From contig NZ_KI519494.1 in the NCBI RefSeq assembly GCF_000482745.1, positions 1-64,000 on the forward strand: DNA of 64,000 nucleotides, given 5' to 3'. Positions 42,668 to 51,194 of this stretch are shown here, one piece after another; the stretch's first letter is position 1, and each line of letters begins with the position of its first letter. Both the position numbers and the translations under genes were made by a program. Under the pieces are notes generated by a model, which saw only the letters and a list, made by a program, of their open reading frames with translations, was not told the DNA's origin and did no database searches. The DNA is from Oleidesulfovibrio alaskensis DSM 16109 (lineage in GTDB: Bacteria; Desulfobacterota; Desulfovibrionia; Desulfovibrionales; Desulfovibrionaceae).

Positions 42668-43629
42668 CACCAGTCCCTTTCTTTGATGTTCTCTTCGGTT
42701 TCCTTGAAGTGGAACAGCGGCGGGGTTGCCTGCGGGTCTGTGCCCGCGCGGTAGTCGAACAGCCGGTGTATTTCTCTGTTCAGCGCCTGCTTGAGCGCCA
42801 GCACCGGAATATCCATGGGGCAGGCCCGTTCGCATTCGCCGCATTCCGTGCACCGTCCTGCAAGGTGCAGGGCGTGGATAGCCTGAAACATCAGTTTTTC
42901 ACGCGGGGTGTCTTCCTGTGTCACCCAGTGCGGATTGCGGCTTTGTGCGGCGCAGTGATCCTGACACACGCACAGCGGGCAGGCACTGCGGCAGGCGTAG
43001 CAGCGCAGGCAGCGGCTCATTTCCTGTTCCCAGAAGCGGAAACGGCTTTCAAAGTCCATGGCTTCCAGCCGCTCCAGCGTTCCCTGAGGGTTGCCGGAGA
43101 CGGCGGCACGTTCAGCCGTGCCGTGCGGTCCGGCAAAGTGGTCGCAGATGAGCGCTTCCGGCTCGGTACACGTCAGGCATTTGGCGGCCAGCGCTTCCGC
43201 TTCCGGCAGCGCTACGGGGCCGGTGTCCGTCTGCAGACGCACCTGTCCGCTGCCGTGTTCCATGCTCTGCACGGGGTGTCTGTCGGCGGCACCGCGCAGA
43301 CGCGGCACGTTGACCACGCCGGAGCACGCAAAACCGAAAACAGTCAGGTTGTCGCGGTCCACCAGACCTTCCTGCAGCAGTTCAATAACAGAACGGCTGT
43401 CGCAGCCTTTGACCACTATGCCCACCTTTCTGTCCCTGAGACCGGGCAGATAGGTGGCAAGATTGTGAACGCACGAGGGGCCGAGGATCATGTCGTCGAG
43501 GTCTTCCGGCTTGGTGATGAACAGCGGCGTGGCGCCCAGCGCATCCAGCCCGCGCCCCCATGCGATAACCACGTCCAGTTCGGGCAGTGCCTTTGCGATG
43601 GCGTCTTTCAGAGATTCAAGTTGCGGCAT
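42667..43629 (-). CDS. flxC: FlxC, iron-sulfur subunit with FrhB-like N-terminus
   Basis: 320 aa. The N-terminal half (VVIAWGRGLDALGATPLF, IVVKGCDSRSVIELLQEGL) resembles coenzyme F420-hydrogenase beta-type domains. Two ferredoxin motifs follow: CLRCYACRSACPLCVC (about residue 212) and CTECGECERACPMD (about 265). The role is to connect FlxA/B flavin and iron-sulfur centres to FlxD-HdrA. It follows flxD by 16 nt and overlaps flxB. Confidence 0.9.
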   Translation of the reverse strand: MPQLESLKDAIAKALPELDVVIAWGRGLDALGATPLFITKPEDLDDMILGPSCVHNLATYLPGLRDRKVGIVVKGCDSRSVIELLQEGLVDRDNLTVFGFACSGVVNVPRLRGAADRHPVQSMEHGSGQVRLQTDTGPVALPEAEALAAKCLTCTEPEALICDHFAGPHGTAERAAVSGNPQGTLERLEAMDFESRFRFWEQEMSRCLRCYACRSACPLCVCQDHCAAQSRNPHWVTQEDTPREKLMFQAIHALHLAGRCTECGECERACPMDIPVLALKQALNREIHRLFDYRAGTDPQATPPLFHFKETEENIKERDW

Positions 43630-43645
43630 CGTGTACTCCTCGCGG

Positions 43646-44110
43646 TTAGATGACGGCTTTCAGAACGGCCTGTGCCTGTTCGGAAGCTTCCTGCGCAAAG
43701 GCGGGAGCAGGCCCCAGTCCGTGAATCTGGGCGGTGAATTCCCGCACCACCGTCTGCCAGCGGTTGCCCTCTGAAGCGGAGACCCATGTGTACTCGAACC
43801 GGAGCGGGTCTATGCCCAGCACCGGCAGCAGCGCCTTGAGCACTTCCATACGTCTGCGGGCGTAAAAGTTGCCCGCCGTGTAGTGACAGTCGCGCGGGTG
43901 GCAGCCTGAAACGAGCACCCCGTCGGTGCCGTTCAGCAGGGCGCGCACAATGAACAGCGGGTTGATGCGGCCCGTGCAGGGCAGCCGCACGATGCGCAGG
44001 TCAGTGGGCTGGGCAAACCGTCCCACGCCTGCGGTGTCGGCACCGCCGTAGGAGCACCAGTTGCACAGAAATCCGATGATGCGCAGTTCTTTTCCTTCTA
44101 GTACCGGCAT
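43646..44110 (-). CDS. flxD: FlxD, MvhD-like iron-sulfur protein
   Basis: 154 aa, matching MvhD, the [2Fe-2S] protein that joins electron donors to HdrA. FLCNWCSYGGADTAG (Cys pair near residue 19), LPCTGRINPLFIVRALLNG and VSGCHPRDCHYTAGNF are the family Cys motifs. Start ATG 44110 overlaps hdrA by 13 nt, so translation is coupled. Some genomes fuse this protein to HdrA; here it is separate. Confidence 0.93.
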   Translation of the reverse strand: MPVLEGKELRIIGFLCNWCSYGGADTAGVGRFAQPTDLRIVRLPCTGRINPLFIVRALLNGTDGVLVSGCHPRDCHYTAGNFYARRRMEVLKALLPVLGIDPLRFEYTWVSASEGNRWQTVVREFTAQIHGLGPAPAFAQEASEQAQAVLKAVI

Positions 44111-46056
44111 AGGGCGTTGACCTCGGCAAGTATCTGGTTGTCTGTGAAATGCTGCAGCTGAATGGCACCCTGAGGGCAGGTGACGGCGCATATGCCGCAT
44201 CCCTGACACACGGTTTCCACCACGGAGGCTTTGGGCATGCCGCGGAATTCGGTCATTTCGATGGCACCGAACGGACACGTTTCCCTGCATTTGCCGCATC
44301 CTACGCATCGCAGCAGCGATACGGCGGAAACCTGCGGGTCGCTTTCCAGCTTGTCTCTGGAGAACAGGCTGAGCACTTTGCTGGCGGCGGCGCCGCCCTG
44401 TGCCACGGAAGAGGGGATATCCTTGGGGCCCTGACAGGAACCGGCCAGATACACACCTGCGGTGTTGGTTTCCACGGGCTTCAGCTTGGGATGGCCTTCC
44501 ATGAAAAAGCCGTAGCTGTCGTAGGAGATGCGCAGTTTTTCAGCCAGTTCAGAGGCGCCCTTGGCCGATTCCACACCTACGGCCAGCACCACCATGTCGG
44601 CTTCGATTTCCACCTGATTGCCCAGCAGCGTGTCCGCGCCCTTCACCAGATATCTGCCGCCCCTGGGCTGGATGGCGGAAACGCGGCCGCGTATGTAGCG
44701 GGCACCGTATTCCTCCATGGCTCGGCGGGTGAACTCGTCGTACATTTTGCCCGGTGAGCGGATGTCCATGTAAAAGACATAGGACTGGGAGTCGGGAATG
44801 TGATCTTTTGTCAGAATGGCCTGTTTGGCCGTATACATGCAGCAGAACCCCGAACAGTAGGGGCGGCCGATGGACTTGTCGCGCGAACCGGCGCACTGGA
44901 TGAAGACGATGTTTTTCGGTTCGGCGCCGTCTGACGGCCGCTTGACGTGCCCGCCCGTGGGACCGGATGCCGAGAGCATGCGTTCATACTGCAGCGAGGT
45001 GATGACATCGGCGTAGCGTCCGCCGCCGTACTGCCCCAGTGCGGTGTGGTCAAACAGGTCATACCCCGTGGCGGCGATGATGGCTCCCACTTCTTCCGTG
45101 ACAATGCTGTCCTTCTGGTCAAACTGAATGGCCCCTGCGGGGCAGACCTTGGCGCAGTTTCCGCACTTGCCTTTGGTCAGCATGATGCATGTTTCCGGTG
45201 TGATGACGGCCTTTTTGGGTATGGCCTGCGGAAAGGCTATCTTGATGGCCGTGGTGCGGCCTATGCCTTCATTGAATTTGTCATACGTTTTGCGCGCGGG
45301 GCATTTTTCTTCGCAGGCACCGCAGCCGGTGCACAGCGACCAGTCCACATAGGCGGCCTTTCTGCGTATGTTCACGCTGAAATTGCCCACGAACCCGTTC
45401 ACGCTTTCCACTTCTGAAAGAGCGTACAGCGTGATGTTGGGGTGCTGGGCAATGTCCACCATTTTGGGGCCGAGGATGCAGCTGGAACAGTCCACGGTGG
45501 GGAATGTCTTGTCCAGCTTGGCCATTTTGCCGCCGATGGTGGGCTCGCGCTCCACCAGCACCACCTCAAGCCCGCCTTCGGCGCAGTCCAGTGCGGCCTG
45601 AATACCGGCCACGCCGCCGCCGATGACCATGACGCGTTTGTTTATGTCAAATTTGCGGGGATGCAGCGGGGTGTTGCGGCGCAGTTTTTCCACCGCGATG
45701 CGTACAAGGTCCATGGCCTTGGACGTGTTGGCTTCCATGTCTTTGCCGATCCATGAAACATGTTCGCGGATGTTTGCCATTTCGAACATGTAGCGGTTCA
45801 GCCCCGCCCGTTCCAGCGTGCGGCGGAAAGTGGCCTCGTGCATGCGCGGCGTGCATGACGCCACCACCACGCCGTCCAGCCCGTGTTCGCGGATGGCGGA
45901 TATGATGCCCTCCTGCCCCGGTTCGGAACAGGCGTACATTGTATCGGTGGCAAAGCGGACTTCGGGATACATGCGCGCGGCCTCGGCCACTTTTTCCGTA
46001 TCCACGGTGCCGGCAATGTTGCTGCCGCAGTGGCAGACGAAAACACCTATGTTCAT
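44098..46056 (-). CDS. hdrA: Heterodisulfide reductase subunit A-like, HdrA
   Basis: 652-aa flavoprotein and bifurcation hub. It begins NIGVFVCHCGSNIAGTVD. FAD-binding GGGVAGIQAALDCAEGGLEVVLVE is at about residue 148. The cluster-binding Cys SSCILGPKMVD follows, and four [4Fe-4S] motifs: CTGCGACEEKCPARK, CGNCAKVCPAG, CVGCGKCRETCPFGA and CQGCGICAVTCPQGA. ATG 46056 overlaps hdrB by four bases. No selenocysteine codon is present. In the Flx-Hdr complex electrons from NADH split here between ferredoxin and HdrBC. Confidence 0.96.
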   Translation of the reverse strand: MNIGVFVCHCGSNIAGTVDTEKVAEAARMYPEVRFATDTMYACSEPGQEGIISAIREHGLDGVVVASCTPRMHEATFRRTLERAGLNRYMFEMANIREHVSWIGKDMEANTSKAMDLVRIAVEKLRRNTPLHPRKFDINKRVMVIGGGVAGIQAALDCAEGGLEVVLVEREPTIGGKMAKLDKTFPTVDCSSCILGPKMVDIAQHPNITLYALSEVESVNGFVGNFSVNIRRKAAYVDWSLCTGCGACEEKCPARKTYDKFNEGIGRTTAIKIAFPQAIPKKAVITPETCIMLTKGKCGNCAKVCPAGAIQFDQKDSIVTEEVGAIIAATGYDLFDHTALGQYGGGRYADVITSLQYERMLSASGPTGGHVKRPSDGAEPKNIVFIQCAGSRDKSIGRPYCSGFCCMYTAKQAILTKDHIPDSQSYVFYMDIRSPGKMYDEFTRRAMEEYGARYIRGRVSAIQPRGGRYLVKGADTLLGNQVEIEADMVVLAVGVESAKGASELAEKLRISYDSYGFFMEGHPKLKPVETNTAGVYLAGSCQGPKDIPSSVAQGGAAASKVLSLFSRDKLESDPQVSAVSLLRCVGCGKCRETCPFGAIEMTEFRGMPKASVVETVCQGCGICAVTCPQGAIQLQHFTDNQILAEVNALCRY

Positions 46057-46979
46057 GCTCCGGCCTCCCGTGGTTGCGCCGGTGCGGTGTCCGGCCCCGC
46101 GGCGGGGGTTATGCAGGCAAGGGCGCCTGCCGGGCTGACGCACAGCTTGTCCAGCCCCATTTCCGCCGCGGTGTATCCGGTGGCAAGGCCCACCAGCTGC
46201 GTGTAATAAAAGACAGGCATATGAAACTGCGTGCCGTTGTCTCTGTTTATCTGCTGCTGGCGCATGTCCAGATTCATCTGGCACATGGGACAGGCCGTCG
46301 CCATGGCATGCGCGCCGGCTTCGGCCGCGGCATCAAGCAGCCGGCATGAAAGCGAGGTGACAATGTCGCGGCGTGTCAGCGCAAGCGAGGCGCCGCAGCA
46401 GTCCACTTTCATGGCATAGGGCACCACCGTGGCTCCCAGTGCCGCCAGCAGTCCGTCCAGCGCCACGGGGTTTTCATGATCGTCAAACGCCATGACATCC
46501 GGAGGGCGCGACATGAGACAGCCGTAATACGGAGCCACCTTCATGCCGGTGAGCGGCCGGGTGACATGTTCCTGAACCCGCTGCGGGCCGAAATCTTCGG
46601 CAATGACCTGCAGCACTGATTTGACGGGCAGCGTGCTTTGCACGGGGTAATCCAGCAGGGCTTCAATGCCTGCCCTGTAAGCGGGCCGCTGCAGGCGGTG
46701 CTGGGTGGTCTTGAGATTTTTCAGACAGCTGGGGCACGGGGTGATGATGCCGCGCACATCAGGCATCTGTTCGGCCAGCATCAGGTTGCGCGCCACCAGT
46801 GCTCCGGCCAGTGTGTGGTCTGTGGCATGGGCCGGAGTGGAGCCGCAGCAGTTCCAGTCGGGTATTTCCATCAGTGTTATGCCCAGCCTGCTGCACAGGG
46901 CGCGGGTGGATGCTTCATATTCCGCCGAGGTGCCCATGGCGGAGCAGCCCGGATAGTAGGCGTAGGTGAATGTGCTCAT
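46053..46979 (-). CDS. hdrB: Heterodisulfide reductase subunit B-like, HdrB
   Basis: 308 aa with two CCG domains that bind the noncubane [4Fe-4S] clusters reducing disulfides: YYPGCSAMG ... WNCCGSTPAH ... PCPSCLK, and YYGCLM ... VDCCGASLALTRR ... ACPMCQMN. In Desulfovibrio the likely disulfide is that of the sulfite-reduction protein DsrC rather than CoM-S-S-CoB, by published inference. It overlaps hdrC and hdrA by four bases each. Confidence 0.95.
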   Translation of the reverse strand: MSTFTYAYYPGCSAMGTSAEYEASTRALCSRLGITLMEIPDWNCCGSTPAHATDHTLAGALVARNLMLAEQMPDVRGIITPCPSCLKNLKTTQHRLQRPAYRAGIEALLDYPVQSTLPVKSVLQVIAEDFGPQRVQEHVTRPLTGMKVAPYYGCLMSRPPDVMAFDDHENPVALDGLLAALGATVVPYAMKVDCCGASLALTRRDIVTSLSCRLLDAAAEAGAHAMATACPMCQMNLDMRQQQINRDNGTQFHMPVFYYTQLVGLATGYTAAEMGLDKLCVSPAGALACITPAAGPDTAPAQPREAGA

Positions 46980-47533
46980 GCCGAACGCTCTCTGTAACGT
47001 CTGAAAATTTGTCTTATGGCTTCCTTGTCGGTCACCGGATGCGGCCTGAGGGGAAGTTTGCCCTTGCCCAGCGCCGCCGGAGCAAGATCTGCGTCGGTCC
47101 AGAACCGGCCAGTTTTACGCACATATGCGGCCATGAGGCCTACCTCGTACACGCGTCCGTGTTTTTCGACGGACTCGAGAAAGGCGTCCCAGAAATCACG
47201 TATGTTTTTTTCGGCCACATGATTTTCACGGCGGGCCATATGACGCAGCACATCCATGACGCGTGCCACGTCGATATCATTGGGGCAGCGAGTGGTGCAT
47301 GTTTCGCATGAGGCGCAAAGCCATATGGAATCGGCCTCCAGTGCGGCCTCGCGCTGACCTGCCTGCACAAGGCGCATGACCTGCGTCACCGGCGTGCTGC
47401 TGGCGCGTGCCACGGGGCACCCCGCCGTGCAGTTGCCGCACTGGTAGCACAGTGCCATGTTCTGCTCGCTCTGCTGCTGCACGCTTTGTGTGAACGCGGC
47501 ATCGCAACGACGGATGGTACGGTCGTCTCGCAT
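46976..47533 (-). CDS. hdrC: Heterodisulfide reductase subunit C-like, HdrC
   Basis: 185 aa with two [4Fe-4S] motifs: CYQCGNCTAGCPVAR (about residue 30) and CASCETCTTRCPNDIDVARVMDVLR (about 71). Passes electrons from HdrA to HdrB. First cistron of the hdr-flx part, 115 nt after adh, with a hairpin in the gap. Confidence 0.95.
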   Translation of the reverse strand: MRDDRTIRRCDAAFTQSVQQQSEQNMALCYQCGNCTAGCPVARASSTPVTQVMRLVQAGQREAALEADSIWLCASCETCTTRCPNDIDVARVMDVLRHMARRENHVAEKNIRDFWDAFLESVEKHGRVYEVGLMAAYVRKTGRFWTDADLAPAALGKGKLPLRPHPVTDKEAIRQIFRRYRERSA

Positions 47534-47607
47534 GGGTATATTTCTCCGGAAAGATTACCGCCGGGGCCAAGGATGACCCCGGCGGCGGGTTCTGCGGATA
47601 TGCAGGG

Positions 47608-47638
47608 CAGCGGGAGAAAAAGGGGTTTTCCCCCGCTG
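47608..47638 (-). other. Intergenic hairpin between adh and hdrC
   Basis: CAGCGGG-A-GAAAA (608-620) pairs with TTTTC-C-CCCGCTG (626-638) with one mismatch and a 5-nt loop. There is no U-tract on the minus strand. A processing or stability element that lets adh mRNA outlast the downstream hdr-flx part is likely; partial termination is the alternative. Confidence 0.65.
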
Positions 47639-47648
47639 TAAGCAGGCG

Positions 47649-48830
47649 TTACAGAGCAGCCTTGTAGATGGCCATCACGTCGGCATCGGTGGGGCAGCGG
47701 GGGTTGGTAAGACCGCAGGCGTCCTTCTGGGCGTTGGCGGTCATGGTCGGAATATCAGATTCCTTCACATCCTTGCCGTAGCGCTTGCCCAGCTCGATAA
47801 GGCCGGAGGGGATACCCACGTCGGCGGAAAGCTGGCGGATGGCGTCGAGGCACTTTTCGGCTGCGGCGCGGGGGCTCAGGCCTTCGGTGTTTTCGCCCAT
47901 CCAGCGGGCCATTTCGGCAAAGCGCTCAACCTTGGCTATCAGGTTGAATTTTTCCACGTGGGGCAGCAGGATGGCGTTGCATTCGCCGTGCGGCAGGTCG
48001 TAGAAACCGCCCAGCTGGTGCGCCATGGCGTGCACATGCCCCAGGCTTGCGTTGTTGAACGCCATACCGGCAAGGTACTGGGCGTAGCACATGCCTTCGC
48101 GGGCTACCACGTCCTGTCCGTTGGCCACTGCGGCACGCAGGTGCTGGAAGATAAGCTTGATGGCTTTTTCGGCGCAGGCGTCGGTCATGGGGGTGGCAAT
48201 GGTGGAAACATAGGCTTCCACGGCGTGGGTCAGGGCGTCCATGCCGGTGGCTGCGGTCAGTGCGGGGGGCATGCCCATCATCAGCAGCGGGTCGTCAAGG
48301 GCGATGGTGGGAGTAACACGCCAGTCGACGATGGCCATTTTGACCTTGCGGGAGGTGTCGGTGATGATGCAGAAGCGGGTCATTTCAGAGGCGGTGCCCG
48401 CCGTGGTGTTCACGGCAACGTAGGGGGGCATGGGCTTGGTGGACTTGTCCACGCCTTCGAAATCATGAATTTTGCCGCCGTTGGCGACCACAAGGCCGAT
48501 ACCCTTGCCGCAGTCGTGGGAGCTGCCGCCGCCCAGAGTGATCAGCGAGTCGCACTTGTTTTTCTTGTACACGTCCACGCCGGCATGCACGTTTTCATCG
48601 GTGGGGTTGGGAATGGTTTCATCGTAGACAACGCAGTCCATTTTGTTGTCTTTCAGCAGCTTGACGATTTTTTCGGTCAGGCCGACCTTGGTGATACCTT
48701 TGTCAGTTACGAGCAGAGGCTTCTTGCCGCCCAGAGCCTTGATCTTGGCCGGGATTTCCTTGTGGCTACCGATGCCCATCAGGGTGACGCTGGGAATAAA
48801 AAAGCCGTAAACTTCTTCACGTACTGCCAT
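47649..48830 (-). CDS. adh: Iron-containing alcohol dehydrogenase, highly expressed type
   Basis: 393-aa NAD-dependent ethanol dehydrogenase. N-terminal AVREEVYGFFIPSVTLMGIG, NAD part LGGGSSHDCGKGIG, TTAGTASEMTRFCIITD, and metal ligands in GMDALTHAVEAYV, LGHVHAMAHQLGG and LPHGE. Codon choice is unusually restricted compared with its neighbours, as in very highly expressed genes. ATG 48830 is preferred because AAGGA lies 11 nt upstream; ATG 48842, four codons earlier, has no room for an SD. Driven by the sigma-54 promoter at 48911. It generates or uses NADH for the Flx-Hdr complex encoded downstream, and acetaldehyde for Mop. Confidence 0.96.
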   Translation of the reverse strand: MAVREEVYGFFIPSVTLMGIGSHKEIPAKIKALGGKKPLLVTDKGITKVGLTEKIVKLLKDNKMDCVVYDETIPNPTDENVHAGVDVYKKNKCDSLITLGGGSSHDCGKGIGLVVANGGKIHDFEGVDKSTKPMPPYVAVNTTAGTASEMTRFCIITDTSRKVKMAIVDWRVTPTIALDDPLLMMGMPPALTAATGMDALTHAVEAYVSTIATPMTDACAEKAIKLIFQHLRAAVANGQDVVAREGMCYAQYLAGMAFNNASLGHVHAMAHQLGGFYDLPHGECNAILLPHVEKFNLIAKVERFAEMARWMGENTEGLSPRAAAEKCLDAIRQLSADVGIPSGLIELGKRYGKDVKESDIPTMTANAQKDACGLTNPRCPTDADVMAIYKAAL

Positions 48831-49260
48831 AACTTTATCCATCCTTACCGTTTGTGTGTTGGTGGCAAAACTGTGGACTTTGCCGTGAGCATTAGTGTTG
48901 CTCTCCCATAGGCAAGGAACGGGCCAAAGTTATATAGTGCATTAAAACATGCAGTTATGTATTTTATACCTGTTATACCTCTGGGCCGGTCCGGACGTGA
49001 AAAAAGTGCCGGTTGTGTCCATTTGACCCCCGGACAGCACAGAAGGCCGATATAACGCCGCTGCGGACGTGTGTTTCATTCTGATACATGTGTTCCCGCT
49101 GTTTGAGTCAAATAGTCACCCCGGCCGGAGGCTGTGCGGACGGTATCAGGCCGTGCCGCGGTGACGGCCCTTGGAAAGCTGCTGCGCCGGTGGTAAGCAG
49201 CCGGAACGGTACACGCGCATGTTGTGCGGCGGACACGGTTGCTGAAGGAGGAAATAACGC
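48831..49260. other. Regulatory region between adh and the modE-like gene
   Basis: 430 bp without a gene, between divergent genes. It contains the adh sigma-54 promoter, an AT-rich stretch (48928-48980), and possible activator-site sequence around 49011-49044 (TGTCC ... GGACA with an 11-nt spacer). No perfect inverted repeat like that at 35355 is present. Confidence 0.6.
48911..48927 (-). promoter_or_regulatory. Sigma-54 (-24/-12) promoter of adh-hdrCBA-flxDCBA
   Basis: On the minus strand TTGGCCCGTTCCTTGCC has GG and GC exactly 10 bp apart. It lies about 85 bp upstream of the adh start. It shares 14 of 15 core positions with the promoter at 35267. Confidence 0.9.
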
Positions 49261-49638
49261 ATGGAACACAGTACCCCGCAGCTGAAGATGAAGCTGTGGA
49301 TTGAAAAAGACGGTAAAAACGCCTTCGGCATGGGCAGTGCCGCGCTGCTGCGCGGAGTGAATCAGACGGGGTCGCTGGCGGGTGCCGCCAAGGCTCTGGG
49401 CATGTCGTACCGCGCCGCATGGGGCCGCATACGCAAGATTGAAGAACGGCTGGGCACCGATGTGCTGGTGAAGCGCGGCGGCAATAAATCGGGGTATGAG
49501 CTTTCGGCGGACGGCAGGGCCTATCTGGAAGCTTATGAGCAGCTTGCGCGTTCTCTGGAAGAAGAAGCGCAACGGCGTTTCGGCGAGTTGTTCGGCGGGC
49601 TGCCGGCCTGCCGCCGCGGGGGAACGGCGGAACGCTGA
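49261..49638 (+). CDS. ModE-like DNA-binding protein (HTH only)
   Basis: 125 aa matching the N-terminal winged-helix part of ModE: KLWIEKDGKNAFGMGSAALLRGVNQTGSLAGAAKALGMSYRAAWGRIRKIEERLGTDVLVKR, then the wing and a helix for dimerisation (GRAYLEAYEQLARSLEEEAQRRFGELF). The C-terminal molybdate-binding TOBE/Mop domains of full ModE are absent, so it may not sense molybdate itself. AAGGAGG lies ahead of ATG 49261. It is convergent with modC and divergent from adh; regulation of the mod genes, adh/mop or both is possible. Confidence 0.9.
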   Translation: MEHSTPQLKMKLWIEKDGKNAFGMGSAALLRGVNQTGSLAGAAKALGMSYRAAWGRIRKIEERLGTDVLVKRGGNKSGYELSADGRAYLEAYEQLARSLEEEAQRRFGELFGGLPACRRGGTAER

Positions 49639-49716
49639 CATTGGGGCTGCTGCTGTGCCGTGGCTGACGGAATGCTGCGGCATGCAGGTGTCATATTGCC
49701 GGTAACAGGTATATAT

Positions 49717-49745
49717 GCGGGCCGGAGCACAATGCTCCGGCCCGC
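49717..49745. terminator. Bidirectional terminator between the modE-like gene and modC
   Basis: GCGGGCCGGAGC (49717-49728), ACAAT, GCTCCGGCCCGC (49734-49745): 12-bp perfect stem between two convergent stops. Confidence 0.85.
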
Positions 49746-49790
49746 AGGTCTTCCGCCTGACAGATGCCGGACGGAGGATGCGATGCGTTT

Positions 49791-50522
49791 TCACAGGCTG
49801 ACCGGCGCTGTCCTCAGCGAGGCGCCGCAGGCGGCGCTGCGGGCGGCCGGTGCCGTGGTGTGCCGCCGCGGGGCGGGCATGTTGCGGCCAAGCCACTGCT
49901 CATCCGGTATGCCCGCATTGACGGCGATGACGGTGTCGCCCAGCATGGCTGCTTCTTCCAGATCGTGCGTCACGTGCACGATGGGTATGTCCAGCTCATT
50001 TTTCAATTCCAGCATGGTCTGCCGCAGGCTGCGGCGGGTATCCACATCCAGCGCGGAAAAAGGCTCGTCCAGCAGCAGCATGCGCGGACGGCGTGCCAGA
50101 GCCTGACACAGGGCCACGCGCTGTTTTTCGCCGCCGGAAACGGCAGAGGGGCGCTGGGCTGCCAGATGGGCTATGCCCATGCGTGCCAGCAGTTCACGGG
50201 CCTGTTTTTTGTCTCCGGTGGCAAACGATACATTGCCCAGTACATCAAGGTGCGGAAACAGGGGATAGTCCTGAAACACAAATCCCAGCTGTCTGCAGCG
50301 CACCGGCATAAAAGTGCCCGCGGCTGTGTCGCACCACACCGTGCCGTTCAGCTTCACATGGCCTTCATCGGGTTGTTCCAGCCCTGCAAGGCAGCGTATG
50401 AATGTGGTCTTGCCCGCACCTGACGGCCCCACAACGGCTGTAAGGTGACCGCAGGGGCATGTCATGGCAACGTCCAGCGTGAAGTGGGGCAGCGTTTTGC
50501 AGATGCGGGCGTCCAGAGTCAT
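49791..50522 (-). CDS. modC: Molybdate/tungstate ABC transporter ATP-binding protein
   Basis: Energises the ModAB importer. Walker A GPSGAGKTTFIRC, Q-loop FVFQDYPLFPHL, signature VSGGEKQRVALCQALARRP, Walker B MLLLDEPFSAL, switch VHVTHDLEEA. At 243 aa it lacks the C-terminal Mop domain of E. coli ModC (about 350 aa), so substrate-dependent inhibition is probably absent. ATG 50522 overlaps modB by four bases. The last 20 residues are Arg/Ala-rich. Confidence 0.92.
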   Translation of the reverse strand: MTLDARICKTLPHFTLDVAMTCPCGHLTAVVGPSGAGKTTFIRCLAGLEQPDEGHVKLNGTVWCDTAAGTFMPVRCRQLGFVFQDYPLFPHLDVLGNVSFATGDKKQARELLARMGIAHLAAQRPSAVSGGEKQRVALCQALARRPRMLLLDEPFSALDVDTRRSLRQTMLELKNELDIPIVHVTHDLEEAAMLGDTVIAVNAGIPDEQWLGRNMPAPRRHTTAPAARSAACGASLRTAPVSL

Positions 50523-51193
50523 TGCAGGCTCCTGTTCATTCTGTTTACGGCCAGCAGCACGATGAAGCTGGCGGGTACCAGCGCCAGACACAGCAGAAAG
50601 GCATCGTCATAGCGCAGCGCTTCCACGGCTTCGTATATGGCGATGGATGCCACTTTTGTGGTGCCCGGCATGCTGCCGCCCACCATCAGGATGACGCCGA
50701 ATTCACCCAGACTGTGGGCGAACACCAGCACGGAAGAGGCGGCAAGCCCCGGCAGGCTGTTGGGCAGAATGACCCTGCGGAATGTGGCAAGCGGCGAAAG
50801 CCCCAGTACGGCGGAACATTCCAGCAGTCTTCTGTCCATTTTTTCAAAGGTGGCCCGCAGCGGCTGCACCGCAAAAGGCATGTTGTACACCACGGATGCC
50901 AGCAGAATGGCGGGAAAGCTGAAAATCAGCCGTTCGTTGAAAACCGCCTGCCACGCCTGCCCCATGAATCCGTTGGGGCCCATGACCACAAGCAGCCAGA
51001 AACCCAGCACCGTGGGGGGCAGAACCATGGGCAGGGCCACAAAGGCCTCGGCCAGACTTTTACCGGCAAACCGGCGGAAGGCGAACAGCCACGCCAGCGG
51101 CAGCGCTGCCACGGGAATGAACAGCGTGGTGAAGAATGCCAGCTTGACCGAAAGGTACAGCGGGTCTGCTATGGCGGGTACCGCTTCCAGCAT
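50519..51193 (-). CDS. modB: Molybdate/tungstate ABC transporter permease
   Basis: 224-aa inner-membrane subunit with about five hydrophobic segments. The EAA loop that docks ModC is at LECSAVLGLSPLATFRRVILPNSLPGLA. FVALPMVLPPTVLGFWLL is characteristic of ModB. Start ATG 51193 lies one base beyond the modA stop. Confidence 0.94.
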   Translation of the reverse strand: MLEAVPAIADPLYLSVKLAFFTTLFIPVAALPLAWLFAFRRFAGKSLAEAFVALPMVLPPTVLGFWLLVVMGPNGFMGQAWQAVFNERLIFSFPAILLASVVYNMPFAVQPLRATFEKMDRRLLECSAVLGLSPLATFRRVILPNSLPGLAASSVLVFAHSLGEFGVILMVGGSMPGTTKVASIAIYEAVEALRYDDAFLLCLALVPASFIVLLAVNRMNRSLQ

Positions 51194-51194
51194 G

